DNA of 64,000 nt from Heliocidaris erythrogramma (taxonomy: Eukaryota; Echinodermata; Echinoidea; Camarodonta; Echinometridae), in contig CM046871.1 of the NCBI GenBank assembly GCA_025617745.1, positions 36,953,751 to 37,017,750 of the forward strand. Reading direction: 5' to 3'. The notes under the pieces are model-generated. The model did no database searches. It saw only the letters and a program-made list of their open reading frames with translations, and was not told where the DNA came from. Below are positions 1 to 10,355 of the stretch, piece after piece. A program made the translations under genes and the position numbers. The first letter of the stretch is position 1; the number at the start of each line of letters is the position of its first letter.

Positions 1-1317
1 CTTGTACTATCAAATTACAGGCCTATATCTTTATTAACTACATTTTCCAAAATATTAGAAAAAATTGTTTTTTCACGAACAGTAGATTTTCTAAATCAGA
101 ATGAAATTTTACACGACTGTCAATTTGGTTTTAGAAAAAGTCATAATACATCACATGCAATCTTGTCTTTCATCAACAAAGTTGCTACCTCTATTGACGA
201 TGGTACTCACACAATAGGAATGTTTTTAGATTTTTCTAAAGCGTTCGATACGATAGACCACAGAATTCTTTTACATAAACTGTCCCATTATGGAATTAGA
301 GGCATCGTTTTAGACTGGTTTTGTAACTATTTATATAAACGCCAACAATACGTTTCCATTGAAAATAATATGTCAGACCTAAGAAATATTACTTGTGGTG
401 TACCTCAGGGTTCCATTCTTGGCCCATTGTTATTTATTTTATACATCAACGATTTCCCTAGATCATCGAATTTATTTTCCTTTATCACTTACGCAGATGA
501 CACCAATCTTTTCCTTTCACACAAAAACTTAGAAACTCTTTGTCGACTTGTCAATTCTGAACTGAATTCAGTTATCACTTGGGTTAAAGCTAATAAATTG
601 TCCTTAAATCTAGAAAAAACCAATTATATGCTATTTAGTAATACATTTAACCATCTACCTTACCCAATCTTAATAGACAACATTCAAATACACCAGGTTA
701 CTACAACAAAATTTTTAGGAATACTAATTGATGACAAACTTTCATGGAAACATCACATTGATAACATATGTAAGGTTATTTCAAGAAATATTGGCATAAT
801 CAACAAACTAAAATGGACATTTCCCCCCAATATTCTTAAATCTTTATACTCCACGTTAGTTCTTCCTTACTTAAATTACGGAATTCTTGCATGGGGAAAC
901 AGCACGGCATGCCTATTAGATAGAATTCTATTACTACAAAAAAAAGCTATGCGGATCATAAGTCATGTACATTACAGACACCACTCTGATGGTCTTTTTT
1001 ATACTAATAATATTCTAAAAATTTACGACATTTATCGATTAAATCTTGCCATACTTATGTATCAGTTTCACAAAGGAGAACTACCCAAAGTTTTTAATAA
1101 TATATTTCAAGCAAATAATGAAATTCATCACTATCCCACTAGACAAATTAATCTTTATCACCTCCCTAGAACTCGTACAGCACTCGCACAGAATACTTTT
1201 ATATTTACTGCTCCCAAATTTTGGAACTCCCTTCCACTGAACATGAGAGAGAGCCTAAGCTTAGGCACATTTAAACTAAAACTAAAAAAAACTTTTATTG
1301 CTTTTTATACACTCTAA
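1..1317 (+). CDS. Non-LTR retrotransposon reverse transcriptase (CR1/L2/Jockey-like), 5' end outside window
   Basis: The frame is open from the first base of the window to the TAA at 1315-1317, about 438 codons, so the element is cut by the window edge and not by a stop. Visible RT motifs in order are NYRPISLL (from about 13), FGFRKSHNTSHA (from about 127), FLDFSKAFDTIDH, the block GVPQGSILGPLLF, the catalytic YADD box (about 490-501), and KFLGILIDDKLSWKHH in the thumb. The C-terminal tail with SLPLNMRESLSLGTFK is typical of the CR1/L2/Jockey group. RT of this class copies its own RNA at a nicked target site. The endonuclease and any ORF1 would lie left of the window. No frameshift or stop is visible, so this may be a young copy. 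Clade assignment within the group is uncertain. Confidence 0.93.
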   Translation, partial: LVLSNYRPISLLTTFSKILEKIVFSRTVDFLNQNEILHDCQFGFRKSHNTSHAILSFINKVATSIDDGTHTIGMFLDFSKAFDTIDHRILLHKLSHYGIRGIVLDWFCNYLYKRQQYVSIENNMSDLRNITCGVPQGSILGPLLFILYINDFPRSSNLFSFITYADDTNLFLSHKNLETLCRLVNSELNSVITWVKANKLSLNLEKTNYMLFSNTFNHLPYPILIDNIQIHQVTTTKFLGILIDDKLSWKHHIDNICKVISRNIGIINKLKWTFPPNILKSLYSTLVLPYLNYGILAWGNSTACLLDRILLLQKKAMRIISHVHYRHHSDGLFYTNNILKIYDIYRLNLAILMYQFHKGELPKVFNNIFQANNEIHHYPTRQINLYHLPRTRTALAQNTFIFTAPKFWNSLPLNMRESLSLGTFKLKLKKTFIAFYTL

Positions 1318-1980
1318 AACCAACCCCTCAATAATCTTTTGGTATTATTCAAACGACAAGTATAATAGTGTTTATTAAAAAATAAACTTACACAACTCGA
1401 CCTTTAACTTTTCCTACAACCCCCCCCCCCCCCCCCATCCGCTCCTGTCACTATGTCCTTTGTTATTGTTTGTTTGTTTTTGTTTTGTTTTGGTTTTTTT
1501 GTGTTGGGTTTTTGGCCTTTATTTTACTACCTTGTGGATCCTTCATGTATAATTGCTTACAATTGCCTACAGCTGGAAACAGTAATACTCTTTAATACCA
1601 TTTTTTTTTTTTTTTAATTAAAATTTTGTATGTGCTTAAAAAATAACGTCTTCCCGTATTTATTTTTGTTCAAATATTTTACAGTCTAATTATTCCAGGG
1701 GCCAGCGTTTTGTACAAGCTCTGCTTCTTTTGCTGGTCTCTTTTTTCATTTCTTTTCTTACTTTAAATCACACACTTGAATAACTATGTACATGTATTTA
1801 AATCATATTATTATCTAAATTGATTCTAATGAGTAATATTGTTATTATTCATGTTACCCATACACTATGTTTATGATGATTACTTGTTGATTTGTATTTA
1901 CATTATTACTGATTTGTATGTTGATTGCTGAAAAGAATTGAAATAAACAAACAATAAATCTAAATCTAAATCTAATCTAA
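1318..1980 (+). mobile_element. 3' UTR and repeat tail of the LINE at 1-1317
   Basis: AT-rich sequence without a gene follows the RT stop. It includes a C run at about 1421-1436 and a T run near 1602-1615. It ends in short tandem repeats of the type AAATCT (about 1952-1980), where the sequence character changes to purine-rich DNA. Short 3' tandem repeats instead of a long poly-A are characteristic of CR1/L2-group LINEs. The exact boundary is inferred from this tail. Confidence 0.7.
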
Positions 1981-2285
1981 AAGCGAGGCTTGTCGAGTTA
2001 GGTCCCCGTTTATCGAAGAAAAGGAGCTGGAAAGTAGAATAGGGAGATTAAGATGAGAAGAAACGAAGAAAGGACGGAAATCAGCAGATGGAAACAAAAG
2101 AGAACATAAAAAAATTAAATAGTTATAGAGTGAAAGAGAAATAGAGAGAGAGAGAGTCTGTGTGTGTGGAGAGAGAGAAAAAAGAAAAGAGAGAAGAGAG
2201 AAGCGAAGTACAGATCGAGATCAGCAACCATGCAGCATTCAAGTAAATGGTTTAAGCAAAAGAGATTTCGATTGTTTTTTTTAAA
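1981..2285. other. Purine-rich intergenic stretch, no gene seen
   Basis: GA-rich simple sequence with runs of GAGA at about 2140-2160 and 2171-2205 and a short GT run. No coding signal on either strand. Confidence 0.6.
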
Positions 2286-2289
2286 TGGT

Positions 2290-3868
2290 GCAGTCTCTCT
2301 ATTTCCTTAAGGTCTGGATCGAGACTGTTCCAGACCTTGGGACGAAAGACGAATGTTTTGTGTGCTAGGAGAGTTCTCGTGCGGGGAAGATGGAAACAAA
2401 TGATTGTCTCGTTGGGTAGTTCTGGAGTGTATTGTTAGTTGTGAAAAGGTCTGAGAGAGCATTCGGAAGTTCATTATTTATTAGTTGGAACATAAATTGA
2501 CCCAGATTATAAAGGTATAAGTCAGACACTTTAAGAACTTTATTAATATGAAAGAGCTGGTCAGTACGTGAGAGATAACCTGTAAGAGATACAATCCTCA
2601 TGGCCTTTTTTTTTAAGTAATAGTAATCTGTTTAGTTGTTACGCGGTAGAGTTGCCCCATGCTAAAATTCCATAATTAAGATGTGGAAAACATAAGGTTA
2701 GGTAAAGAGACAGCAAAATAAAGGATGGGAATTGATATTTCAATTTATTAATTACTCCTGTGTTTCGCGAAATCAATTTTGACAAGTTATCAGTATGTGG
2801 TTTCCAAGAGAGCTTATCGTCAATTATTATACCTAAGAATTTAATAGTTTTTCACTTTTTCGATAGGTATGTTATCAAAAAGAATATTACCAGGCAGGGA
2901 CTGAAGAGTATTGCTGAAGAGCATGTAATTTGTTTTCTTTAGGTTTAGAGACAACTTATTCGCTTTTATCCAATCCGTAATCCGTAACAGCTCGGAAATG
3001 ACTGTTGAAAGTAAAATTGCAGGGTCTCGATGGGAGAAAAAAGAGATTGGAATCGTCAGCAAACAATATGAAAGATAAAATGGAGGAAGATTTATAAAAG
3101 TCATTGATGTATAAGATAAAAAGCAAGGGTCCAAGGGGAGATCCCTGTGGTACTCCACAATTTACTGGTTTAATAGAAGAACTGTGCCCGTTGAGTGATA
3201 CATATTGGTTTCTATTAGAAAGGTAGTTAGTGAACCACTAAAAGGCCTTTCCTTTAATCCCGTAATGGGATAATTTATATAATAAAATAGTGTGATCAAT
3301 AGTGTCAAAGGTCTTGGAGAAGTCCAGGAAGATTCCAACCGTGTGTGATCCTTTATCGATGGCGCTGGTTATTGTGTTAATAAGAGTTAAGACTGCTTGG
3401 GAAGTGCTGTGTTTTTCTCTGAATCCAAATTGGAAATTGCAAAAAATATTGTCTTTAAAAAAGGATACCGTACGTTTGTATATAATTTTTTCAAGAATTT
3501 TTGATCGTGAAGTTAGGAGTGAGATAGGTCTGTAATTACTAAGACTGAGTTTATTTCCTTTTTTAAAAATAGGGACGACTTTTGCAGTTTTCATTTTGAT
3601 GGGAACCACACCTGAGTTTAGAGACAGATTAAAAATATGCATTAGGGGTTTTGCTATTTGAAATACTATTTGTTCTAGTATACATTTGTCTAGGGAATCT
3701 TTGCCGTGGCTTTTTTTTATTTGGTATATCATTTATTATATTAAATACTTCGTAAACAGTGACGGGAGTGAAAAATATCGTGTTTGAGACTGGGTTATCC
3801 AGATAATTGAGAAATGATTTGTTTATAGGAGGACTGTTTTTGGCCAAGTCTTCTCCAATGTTTGCAAA
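2290..3868 (-). pseudogene. Broken LINE reverse transcriptase (relative of the element at 1-1317), reverse strand
   Basis: Translated segments of one RT appear in order on the reverse strand but in different frames. 3629-3847 holds the linker before the RT domain. 3238-3732 holds NYRPISLLTSRSKILEK, FGFREKHSTSQA and FLDFSKTFDTIDH. 2841-3158 holds the VPQGS region and then WIKANKLSLNLKKTNYMLFSN. 2365-2601 holds the C-terminal region. The GPLLF and YADD regions fall in shifted frames, so several indels have destroyed the ORF. The shared WxKANKLSLNLxKTNYMLFSN block shows it belongs to the same family as the element at 1-1317. Similarity stops near 3868, so the copy is 5'-truncated. It is almost certainly inactive. 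Confidence 0.9.
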
Positions 3869-4918
3869 GTATCACCATAGGGAGAAAGTGGTCTTAGCGC
3901 CCAAATTTTCCTTCTCCTTAACGTTTTGACGGCTTGATTCAGTACTTTCTCGGGGTCTTGCCAACTTTTTAGGCATATTGACAACAGAGGGCAGGCGACT
4001 GCTTCTTCCATACCTAGTCCTATAGTCCATTAGAAGTCATTTTTTCTTTTTGAATATTGGGATGTTATATGTGCAGTGCGTAAAAAATGAACGTTAGGGA
4101 GAAGTGGTGTTATGTTTTCCTGGGGTTAAAAATTGTTTTTAGAGGAAAAATCTATTGTTAAGCTTTCAAATGTTAACCATATGTCATCATCTTTTGTGAA
4201 TACCTCACAGTTAATCAATTTAACAGTTACCCTACAAATTAGTTCCTTCCTTCTTAATTTTCAAGCGAATAATGAAATTGCCCCTATGGTAGATTTTTTA
4301 AAGCATTTCCCCCTATGGTTGAATCTAGGTATATATACATACATGTATAGATATCGAAGAAATTAAATACTCAGACATCAAATTAAACACTGCGGTGTTA
4401 ACGTCAGTCCAACTTTTTGGCTCCTGTGGTGTTTTTGTTTACTCCCTGAGTATTTAGTCTTTCTTCGATATCTATTAATTACACACCGACGCAGAACTTT
4501 CCTATTTTGTTTATATACATGTATATGTATATAATGTATATAAAGAACAAAATTCGAAAAATATCATGCTTACTTCCAAGAACAGTTTATTTGCAGATTC
4601 ACTGGTGTTAGAACATAATAGCATGACAATTTGTCCGGGAGAGAGAAACAACAAAGAGATGGAAATTTAACAAAAAGTGGAGGACAACGGACGCCATGCA
4701 ATCCTTACCTTTTTTATGAATATTTTTATTTCCCCAAAGAGTAATGAATAATAATTCAATTTCCACATCTCCCAATCAATATGATTAAATTCTGATTGCC
4801 CGACTGCTCAACGTTTATCATGAATTGCATTTAACAAAAGCAAATAAAAAGAGTAATCAACTGAATTTGCAGACGTATCCTGCTGGCACAATTAGCTGGT
4901 GGCGAGGAGAGGAGCCCA
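3869..4918. other. Intergenic DNA, no gene; contains one imperfect inverted repeat
   Basis: I see no coding potential beyond random short frames. Apart from the inverted repeat listed separately (4348-4474), there are only short AT tracts. Confidence 0.6.
4348..4474. repeat. Short inverted-repeat element (about 28-bp arms)
   Basis: The left arm at 4348-4374 (TAGATATCGAAGAAATTAAA...) and the right arm at 4446-4474 are near-perfect reverse complements with one small gap. They enclose about 70 bp. This looks like a small MITE or hairpin-forming remnant. No clear target duplication was identified. Confidence 0.75.
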
Positions 4919-5052
4919 GGTCCCCGTTTCATAAAACAAGTTACAATAATTGTTATAAGCTACTGAAATCCTTGAATCTGATTGGCTGAGAGCAAATTTG
5001 TTATAGAAATGGGGCAGTTGTTACTGATAACAAGTTTTATGAAACGGGGCCC
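4919..5052. mobile_element. MITE-like element, copy 1
   Basis: It is bounded by inverted repeats CCCCGTTTCATAAAAC (left) and GTTTTATGAAACGGGG (right), with a further inner inverted pair around ACAAGTTA / TGATAACAAG. Total length is about 134 bp and it has no coding capacity. A diverged copy in the opposite orientation lies at 16071-16208, which confirms it as a dispersed element. Superfamily is not assignable from what is visible. Confidence 0.85.
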
Positions 5053-5715
5053 AGACCTGAAAATAGTAATTTATTTCTCTTTACTTCGACTTATTCATTA
5101 ATTTGCCAATACCATTTAATTTATTTCCATTTGATTCAATCTATTTCATGATGCGTTTTACCTAAACAACAATACAAACAATTCAACCAATAATATTATA
5201 GTAATAAATGAATTGAGCACATATCTGCTTTCTTGCAACATTCCAGACTGCATGAAATGAACATAATATTGTAAGCTAAAACAAATTTATACATTGCGCG
5301 TGAATAATGAGAGGCTTATACTGAAAAACAAGACCTGTCAAGGTATCAAATTAACCGCAAAATCAGTCTACCGATGTTAATTGATAGTGTCACGACCTTA
5401 TTTTCATCAAACATGATTAGCACGATGCTGCTCATAAAAGAAAAATGATCTGTCACGCCTTGTCATTTATTGATATAAGCTGAGCGTTGCTGTGGTGATA
5501 CATACATCAGAAGCTGAAATTGCTTTCTTGGCATATTGTAAACAGACCCGTTAAAACGGCAATTATTAATCGATGTGTTTATCTTGTTTAATTTACTAAT
5601 TTTGTTCCCATTTCTCTCAGTCTGCCAGTAGCAATTTTTCTTTTGTTTCATTGTTCTCCTTTTATCTATCTCAATTTTTTCCTATAACTTTCTTAATCTC
5701 TTTTTCTATTGACCA

Positions 5716-5755
<40 letters not shown>

Positions 5756-6145
5756 TTATTTTCCTTTCACTTCAAGTCCCTCTGTCTCCACTTTTCTCTG
5801 CCCCCCTCTCGCTCGTATCCTCCCCCCCCCCCCCCAGCGAGAAAAAAAAAACAATGTTCGCTTTTCCTATTGACTATTACTTCTACCTGCCTACCATGTC
5901 TACAATGCATAAAAAAGAATATATCATTAAACACAATAGACAGTATAGAAAAGCAAATTTCCTTATTCACATAACAGTATAGTGATCATTAAATTAAAAA
6001 GGAACCATGGAATTTACTACTGAATACAGTAGGAAATATTCTTGTGCATATAAGCCTTCTATATTCTCTTAAATGATGACTTAAATTTGTGATATCGTGA
6101 AAATAATTATTTGCATGGAAACGATGTGAAAGGTATTACATGTGG
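5053..6145. other. Intergenic DNA, no gene; microsatellites
   Basis: No coding signal. Simple repeats include (CT)n then (CA)n at about 5715-5755 and a C run at 5823-5835. Confidence 0.6.
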
Positions 6146-6320
6146 ACAGGCCGGGTAGGGGGGGGGGGGGGGTGCTGCAGCACCCCCTGCAATTTGTTTT
6201 TTGTTTCAAAAGTAGTTAAAAAGAGACACTAAAATGCTGAGGACCTTTATTTTTGCTTGTCAGACATTTTTGGCTCACAGCACCCCCAGTAACAAAATCG
6301 TTCCCAGGCGCCTGCATGTG
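6146..6320. repeat. Dispersed repeat fragment with CAGCACCCCC ends
   Basis: A G run at about 6157-6171 is followed by GCTGCAGCACCCCCTG; the fragment ends near GCTCACAGCACCCCCAG and GGCGCCTGCATGTGG. Related wording recurs at about 7450-7540 (TACAGCACCCCCACC, then CAGGTGCCTGCCC), so this appears to be a dispersed family. Boundaries are approximate. Confidence 0.5.
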
Positions 6321-6673
6321 GACAAGTCCAAGGTATGCCCCATACTTTATACAAGTATTTTGGAATTGTTTATGGAATTGTGAACGTAAATTGACATAAA
6401 AATTTCATTTTACTAGATATTTTGTTTGATCCAAATTCTAGGATGGCTACTGGCTTGAAACAGTCGTCAAATATTATTGGTGTGTATAGGTGAAGTATGG
6501 GACAAAATAGCTGGGACTTGCCCGTGTGTTTCCGCATCATACGATTCACAAACTTAGCTGCAAAAATATACCTCCTGATCATATATCGTGCTGATGTATA
6601 TATATATATATGAAAACCTATTGGGATAACGTCATTTATAGGCCTAATTGTACAATAATTAATCTTTCTGCAG

Positions 6674-6704
6674 ATTTCTTACATCATGCTACTCCTATTC
6701 AAAG
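6674..6704 (+). CDS. Candidate 5' exon (exon 0) of the SUEL/adhesion-GPCR-like gene
   Basis: A pyrimidine-rich acceptor (CTTTCTGCAG) ends at 6673 and a strong donor (AAAG|GTGAGT) starts at 6705. The 31-nt interval ends in phase 1. That phase is what exon 1 needs, because the joining codon becomes GCT (Ala). It reads ISYIMLLLFK, a short hydrophobic stretch that could be the end of a signal peptide. An in-frame stop at 6656-6658 means coding must come from an upstream exon, or begin at the ATG at 6686, which would give a very short signal sequence. I could not find the upstream exon. The case rests on splice signals and phase only. Confidence 0.4.
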
Positions 6705-7044
6705 GTGAGTTAATACTCAACAATTATAATCCATGAAATAAATAAATAGAATAATAGTGTCTATATGTTTGAGTGTGTGTATTTAGATGCTTTTGTTGTG
6801 TGCGTATTTTTTAGTGTTTTGGGGCAGTCGTAAGGGCGTGAAATTGTGTCTGAAGTGGGATCGGGGAAAACCCCGACTTAATTACAATATTGTTTGGTGC
6901 CTATTACAGAGAAATGGAGCTGCAATCATATGGTTTAGATGCAAATGTAAATATTATTTCTCAGTGATGTGAGTGGAGGATTGGCTGGGGAAGTAAAGAA
7001 CTTCTCAATCTTAGAATTAGATATCTTTCTTTTATCTTATTTAG
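6705..7044 (+). other. Intron 0 (candidate)
   Basis: Non-coding between candidate exon 0 and exon 1. It contains short (GT)n-like sequence near 6770-6810 and a pyrimidine-rich 3' end. A second, unspliced reading of exon 1 back to an ATG at 6969 is possible but less likely. Confidence 0.4.
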
Positions 7045-7214
7045 CTGGATACCCTTTGACCCTGGATAAGTGCGAGGAGGGAGACTTGAGCGTTACTTTC
7101 TCAATGAACTGCCCTACTGACTACGCGATCGAATTAACAACTGCCATCTGTGTGCGCGTGACAGGATGTGATAACTTTGACCCGTCTTTGGCTGCATCAT
7201 GTGACGGGGAGAAG
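7045..7214 (+). CDS. Exon 1: N-terminal half of SUEL-type lectin domain 1
   Basis: The acceptor is TTATCTTATTTAG (ends 7044) and the donor is GAAG|GTGAAT (7215). Phase is 1 in and 0 out. The peptide begins AGYPLTLDKCEEG and ends AASCDGEK, with Cys residues in DKC, MNC, AIC, TGC and ASC. SUEL/rhamnose-binding-lectin domains are about 90-100-residue extracellular folds with conserved disulfides; this exon gives the first half and exon 2 completes it. The usual YGR sugar-contact motif is not present where expected; the segment reads ELTTAICVRVTGC. Spliced joining to exon 2 keeps the frame across the conserved SCDG block. It is well supported by the match to SUEL domain 2 (exon 5). Confidence 0.8.
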
Positions 7215-8039
7215 GTGAATTAATACATGCGTGCGTGCCCGTCTGTATGTGTGCGTGTGTATGTGTGTGTGTTTTATATAGAAATGAATAAAGATTACTA
7301 AAAAAAAAAAGTGTGTGTGAGGGTGTGTGTGTGAGTGTTTACTTAAAAAATAAACTTCAGCCAAGTTAAAAAAAATTGATTCAAGGTATGTTCATTTATA
7401 CATATTTTGGGTTGGTTTATATGTACATGATTCTGTTTACTACTACTTTTTAGCTACAGCACCCCCACCATCCTCAGCCTTCTATAGGGGAATATGCTGC
7501 CTGCAGCACCCCGGCTCCCAGGTGCCTGCCCTTGGGTAGTTGTCCAAGGGGTAGTTTTCGCAGTGGTAGTTGTCCCGGAGTAGTTGTCCCGGTGGGTGTT
7601 GTTCCCCAAGTGTTATGACCGACTGACTGACTGATTGAAAGAATGAATGAATGAATGAATTTTATTGAAAATATCTAAACAATGTGGTAGGATTTTGTGT
7701 ACACAGTCGTAATATAAATTCAACTGATGATAATGTAACTGATATAACTTACATCAGCTTTTATTCAGGTTAAACACACACGGTGCGCACTCTACACTGG
7801 GGAGCATTCTAGCCAGTCGCCATTTCGCATAATTATAGCCATTTATTATGTTTATCTTTTTATAAACATGAATTTCAAATCATCACGTACATTTTCGATA
7901 TCTATTTGGTAAACCTGGAAAAGTGATTAGGATTAATAATAGTGAAGATTTTTTTTTCAGGATTGTTTATTTATCGGGTATATTTTAATTGTTTATGACC
8001 TCTCCCTGAAATACTGTCATTGCTTATCATGATGTGCAG
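7215..8039 (+). other. Intron 1: GT-rich repeats and a LINE-like tail
   Basis: It holds (GT)n runs (about 7220-7340), a CAGCACCCCC-type repeat fragment at about 7450-7540, short TAGTTGTCC repeats at about 7543-7600, and GACT/GAAT microsatellites at about 7617-7660. The GAAT run followed by TTTTATTG could be the reverse-strand 3' tail of an L2/CR1 LINE, but no RT sequence follows. Confidence 0.5.
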
Positions 8040-8157
8040 ACAGCACTGTGGGGTCCATATTGTGAAACTCGCAACCCATGCATGATCACGTGTAGTGGAA
8101 CTTCATCATTATCAGGCTGCTCTGGGGACGAGACCTACGTACATGCTGAATATACAT
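8040..8157 (+). CDS. Exon 2: C-terminal half of SUEL-type lectin domain 1
   Basis: The acceptor GATGTGCAG ends at 8039 and the donor T|GTGAGT begins at 8158. Phase is 0 in and 1 out. The peptide starts TALWGPYCETRNPCMITC and ends YVHAEYT plus the first base of a Cys codon. The ending (VxxxYxC) is the standard C-terminus of SUEL domains and matches IYVGYHC in exon 5. The terminal Cys codon is split by the intron and restored by GT at the start of exon 3 (TGT). That shared detail with the exon 5/6 junction strongly supports the model. The canonical DPC motif is absent. Confidence 0.82.
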
Positions 8158-9200
8158 GTGAGTGTGTAAAGCTCCTTGCACTCTTGGCCTCATTTGCCTG
8201 ACGCATGGGCCGCGGAATCCCTCCCCCCCCCCCCCCCCCCTCCACTCCCCCTTTATTTTAGGAAACACGCTTTCATAAATTCTTGGAAAAAACGTTCGAA
8301 AAGTGTCATAAATGAGTGAAATCACTCAGCCGAGGCGATTGAGATGTTAAATTATGTAGGTCTCCTTCGCCGTGTTCAAGTAAAATTAATTCACATAATG
8401 CATCCTTCGCTTGCTGTATTTCTGTATCATTGAACGTTCATAATGATGCCATTTACAGGCTATAATAAAAATTCGTCACTGGTTTCGCGAAACCAGCAAC
8501 GTAGACTTATATTCACATCAGCATGGCCAGCGTCAATATTAGAGAGTATGGCTCTTTGTCATTGGCCTGGTTTAAAGGGATTCGGTAACTTTGTGGAGGC
8601 TTGATTTAATAACTTGTTGAATTTTGATATCTTTCTTGTATAATGATGTTCAGAAGGATAAATAAATAGCCAGGCATAGAAAGGTTTTCAAATATATAAT
8701 GTTATTATTAAGATTACTGAATACTCCCATTTACGAAAGCATATGGCCATACGCTTTAGTCTAACACTGAATCTATGAGGGAAATGAGTCTGGCATTTCC
8801 GGTCACTTGCATATGTCACTTGCATACTTTTGTGAAGGATATGATGATTTTGGAGTGCTTTTTCCCCCTGGGCTTCATTTTTACACCATATACACTGATA
8901 GCATGTAAGGCCAGACAGCTCAGATTTATCAAGCCTCTACAAAGTTACCAAATCACTTAATATCATTGATGAATGATGACTGTTTCACTATAATCTTGAT
9001 GCTCCGGTCACATTTCGTCTAGTCTGTATTTCGTCAAAGATAATGTAGACTTATTTTGATATCAGATTTAGCTTGCGTTTAGGGCTAGTGTTAGGTTCGG
9101 TATATAGTGTTAGGTCCGAGGATAAAGTAAGGAATTTGATTAGTATTGGAAACTAACAAAGAAATATTGCCCATGGCAAGGCTTAAACATCCTACCCGGA
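8158..9200 (+). other. Intron 2, left part: no feature recognised
   Basis: A C run lies at about 8221-8240. Otherwise this is unremarkable AT-rich DNA with no coding or repeat structure that I can support. Confidence 0.55.
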
Positions 9201-9565
9201 TACACTCTTAAAATAATTGGGCAAAAAAATGCCCAACTTTTAACCAACACTGGGCAACATACTGTCCACACAACTATTGTTTAAAATTTGTCCAACTGAT
9301 GTTGGGCAATCCATTTAGTATGTTGTTGGGCAAATTAAATTGCCCATCAGTTGGTGACCCATCAGATTTTACCCAACTCTACAATTGCCCAACGGTTGGT
9401 TATATTCTCAGTTGGGTAATTATTTGCCCAACCAATTTTACCCAATAGGATTGCCCAACCCTCTTTTTGTCCAGCTGTAAGGTAATAAATATTATGTGGT
9501 TTGGCAAATTCAGTTGCCCAAATGTTTCCTTTTTCCTCCAACCTAGGTAAAAAAAAAATTAAACC

Positions 9566-9748
9566 TGCGTGTGTGTGTGATTGGGTTTTTTACAGACGTG
9601 TATCAATCAGATATGATTATTTACGTCTGGGACCGACCTTTAACGTCATCATCCGAAAGACGTGACTCAGTCTCGAACCTGGGTCCGCTGAATCAGTTTA
9701 TAACTTCCACTGGTAGCTGGATTACAGGCGCACGCCACAACGCCCAGT
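9566..9748 (-). mobile_element. SINE copy 1 with 7SL-RNA-like head
   Basis: On the reverse strand the element begins with a stretch (9747 back to about 9710) including GGCGTGCGCCTGTAATCCAG, close to the conserved 5' Alu-domain wording of SRP/7SL RNA. A B-box-like GGTTCGAGACT follows at about 9670-9680. Then comes a core, TCTTTCGGATGATGACGTTA, which resembles the conserved core of invertebrate SINEs. It ends in AAAAAACCCAATCACACACA. The arrangement (pol III head, core, simple tail) is that of a SINE. The 7SL comparison is from memory. Confidence 0.7.
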
Positions 9749-9931
9749 TGTGCGTGTGTGTGTGTAATTGGGTTTTTACAGACGTGTATCAATCAGATAT
9801 GATTATTTACGTCTGGGACCGACCTTTAACGTCACCATCCGAAAGACGTGACTCAGTCTCGAACCTGGGTCCGCTGAATCAGTTTATAACTTCCACTGGT
9901 AGCTGGATTACAGGCGCACGCCACAACGCCC
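9749..9931 (-). mobile_element. SINE copy 2, tandem duplicate of copy 1
   Basis: It is nearly identical to copy 1 over about 180 bp in the same orientation and includes the GT-rich tail, the B-box-like site (about 9857-9866) and the 7SL-like head (about 9895-9931). The only clear core differences are a base or two (TCATCATCC versus TCACCATCC). It is probably a local tandem duplication because the CA/GT tail also repeats. Confidence 0.7.
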
Positions 9932-10355
9932 TTGTGCTTACGTCTTTATGGGTTTTAACTTAAGTTATCCTTTATCTTTAGTTAGTTAGTAAAATCAGGC
10001 CACCCCAAACCATACGCTACTAAAAATCATGAATATTCATATCAGTGTTTTCCAATATTTGGGGGGGGGGGGGGGGGAATGCGAATTTCTAACCAACCAT
10101 CAGTTACCCAACAAAATTTACCCAACTGGCAAAGGGAATGTTACAAAATTACACAACTACAGGGCAACAAGTACCCAACCCATACTTACCAAACACTGGT
10201 GGTAAATATTATTGACCAATATTTGTTACACCACTCGAGTGTCCAGTTGTTTAATAATAGCCCAGAATTGGGCATATTTTTAACCAACCAGCAGTTACCC
10301 AACTAAATTTACCCAACATTTTAAGAGTGTAGGATTAGGTGAGGAAAGAAAGGCA

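Larger units (their letters stand above)
9201..10331. mobile_element. Non-autonomous TIR DNA transposon with internal TTGGGCAA-type repeats
   Basis: The ends are inverted: TACACTCTTAAAAT at 9201 and ATTTTAAGAGTGTA ending at 10331, each flanked by TA. This fits a TA target duplication as in Tc1/mariner-like elements. The interior is packed with variants of TTGGGCAA/TTGCCCAA and GTTGGGTAA on both strands. No transposase is present. A tandem SINE pair (9566-9931) sits inside and interrupts the repeats. A G run occurs at about 10062-10077. Confidence 0.78.

Noticed and set aside
5651-5974. 107-codon + frame with a Leu/Ser/Pro-rich start
   Set aside because: Runs through CT and CA microsatellites and a C run; also open on the other strand, with no family resemblance.
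6969-7223. Unspliced 84-codon gene starting at the ATG at 6969
   Set aside because: A strong pyrimidine tract and TTAG lie before the lectin sequence, and the upstream peptide has no lectin or good signal character; splicing to exon 2 completes the domain.
9566-9931. Human Alu contamination
   Set aside because: Only the roughly 35-nt head resembles Alu/7SL; the core and tail are not Alu, and both copies sit inside a local transposon.
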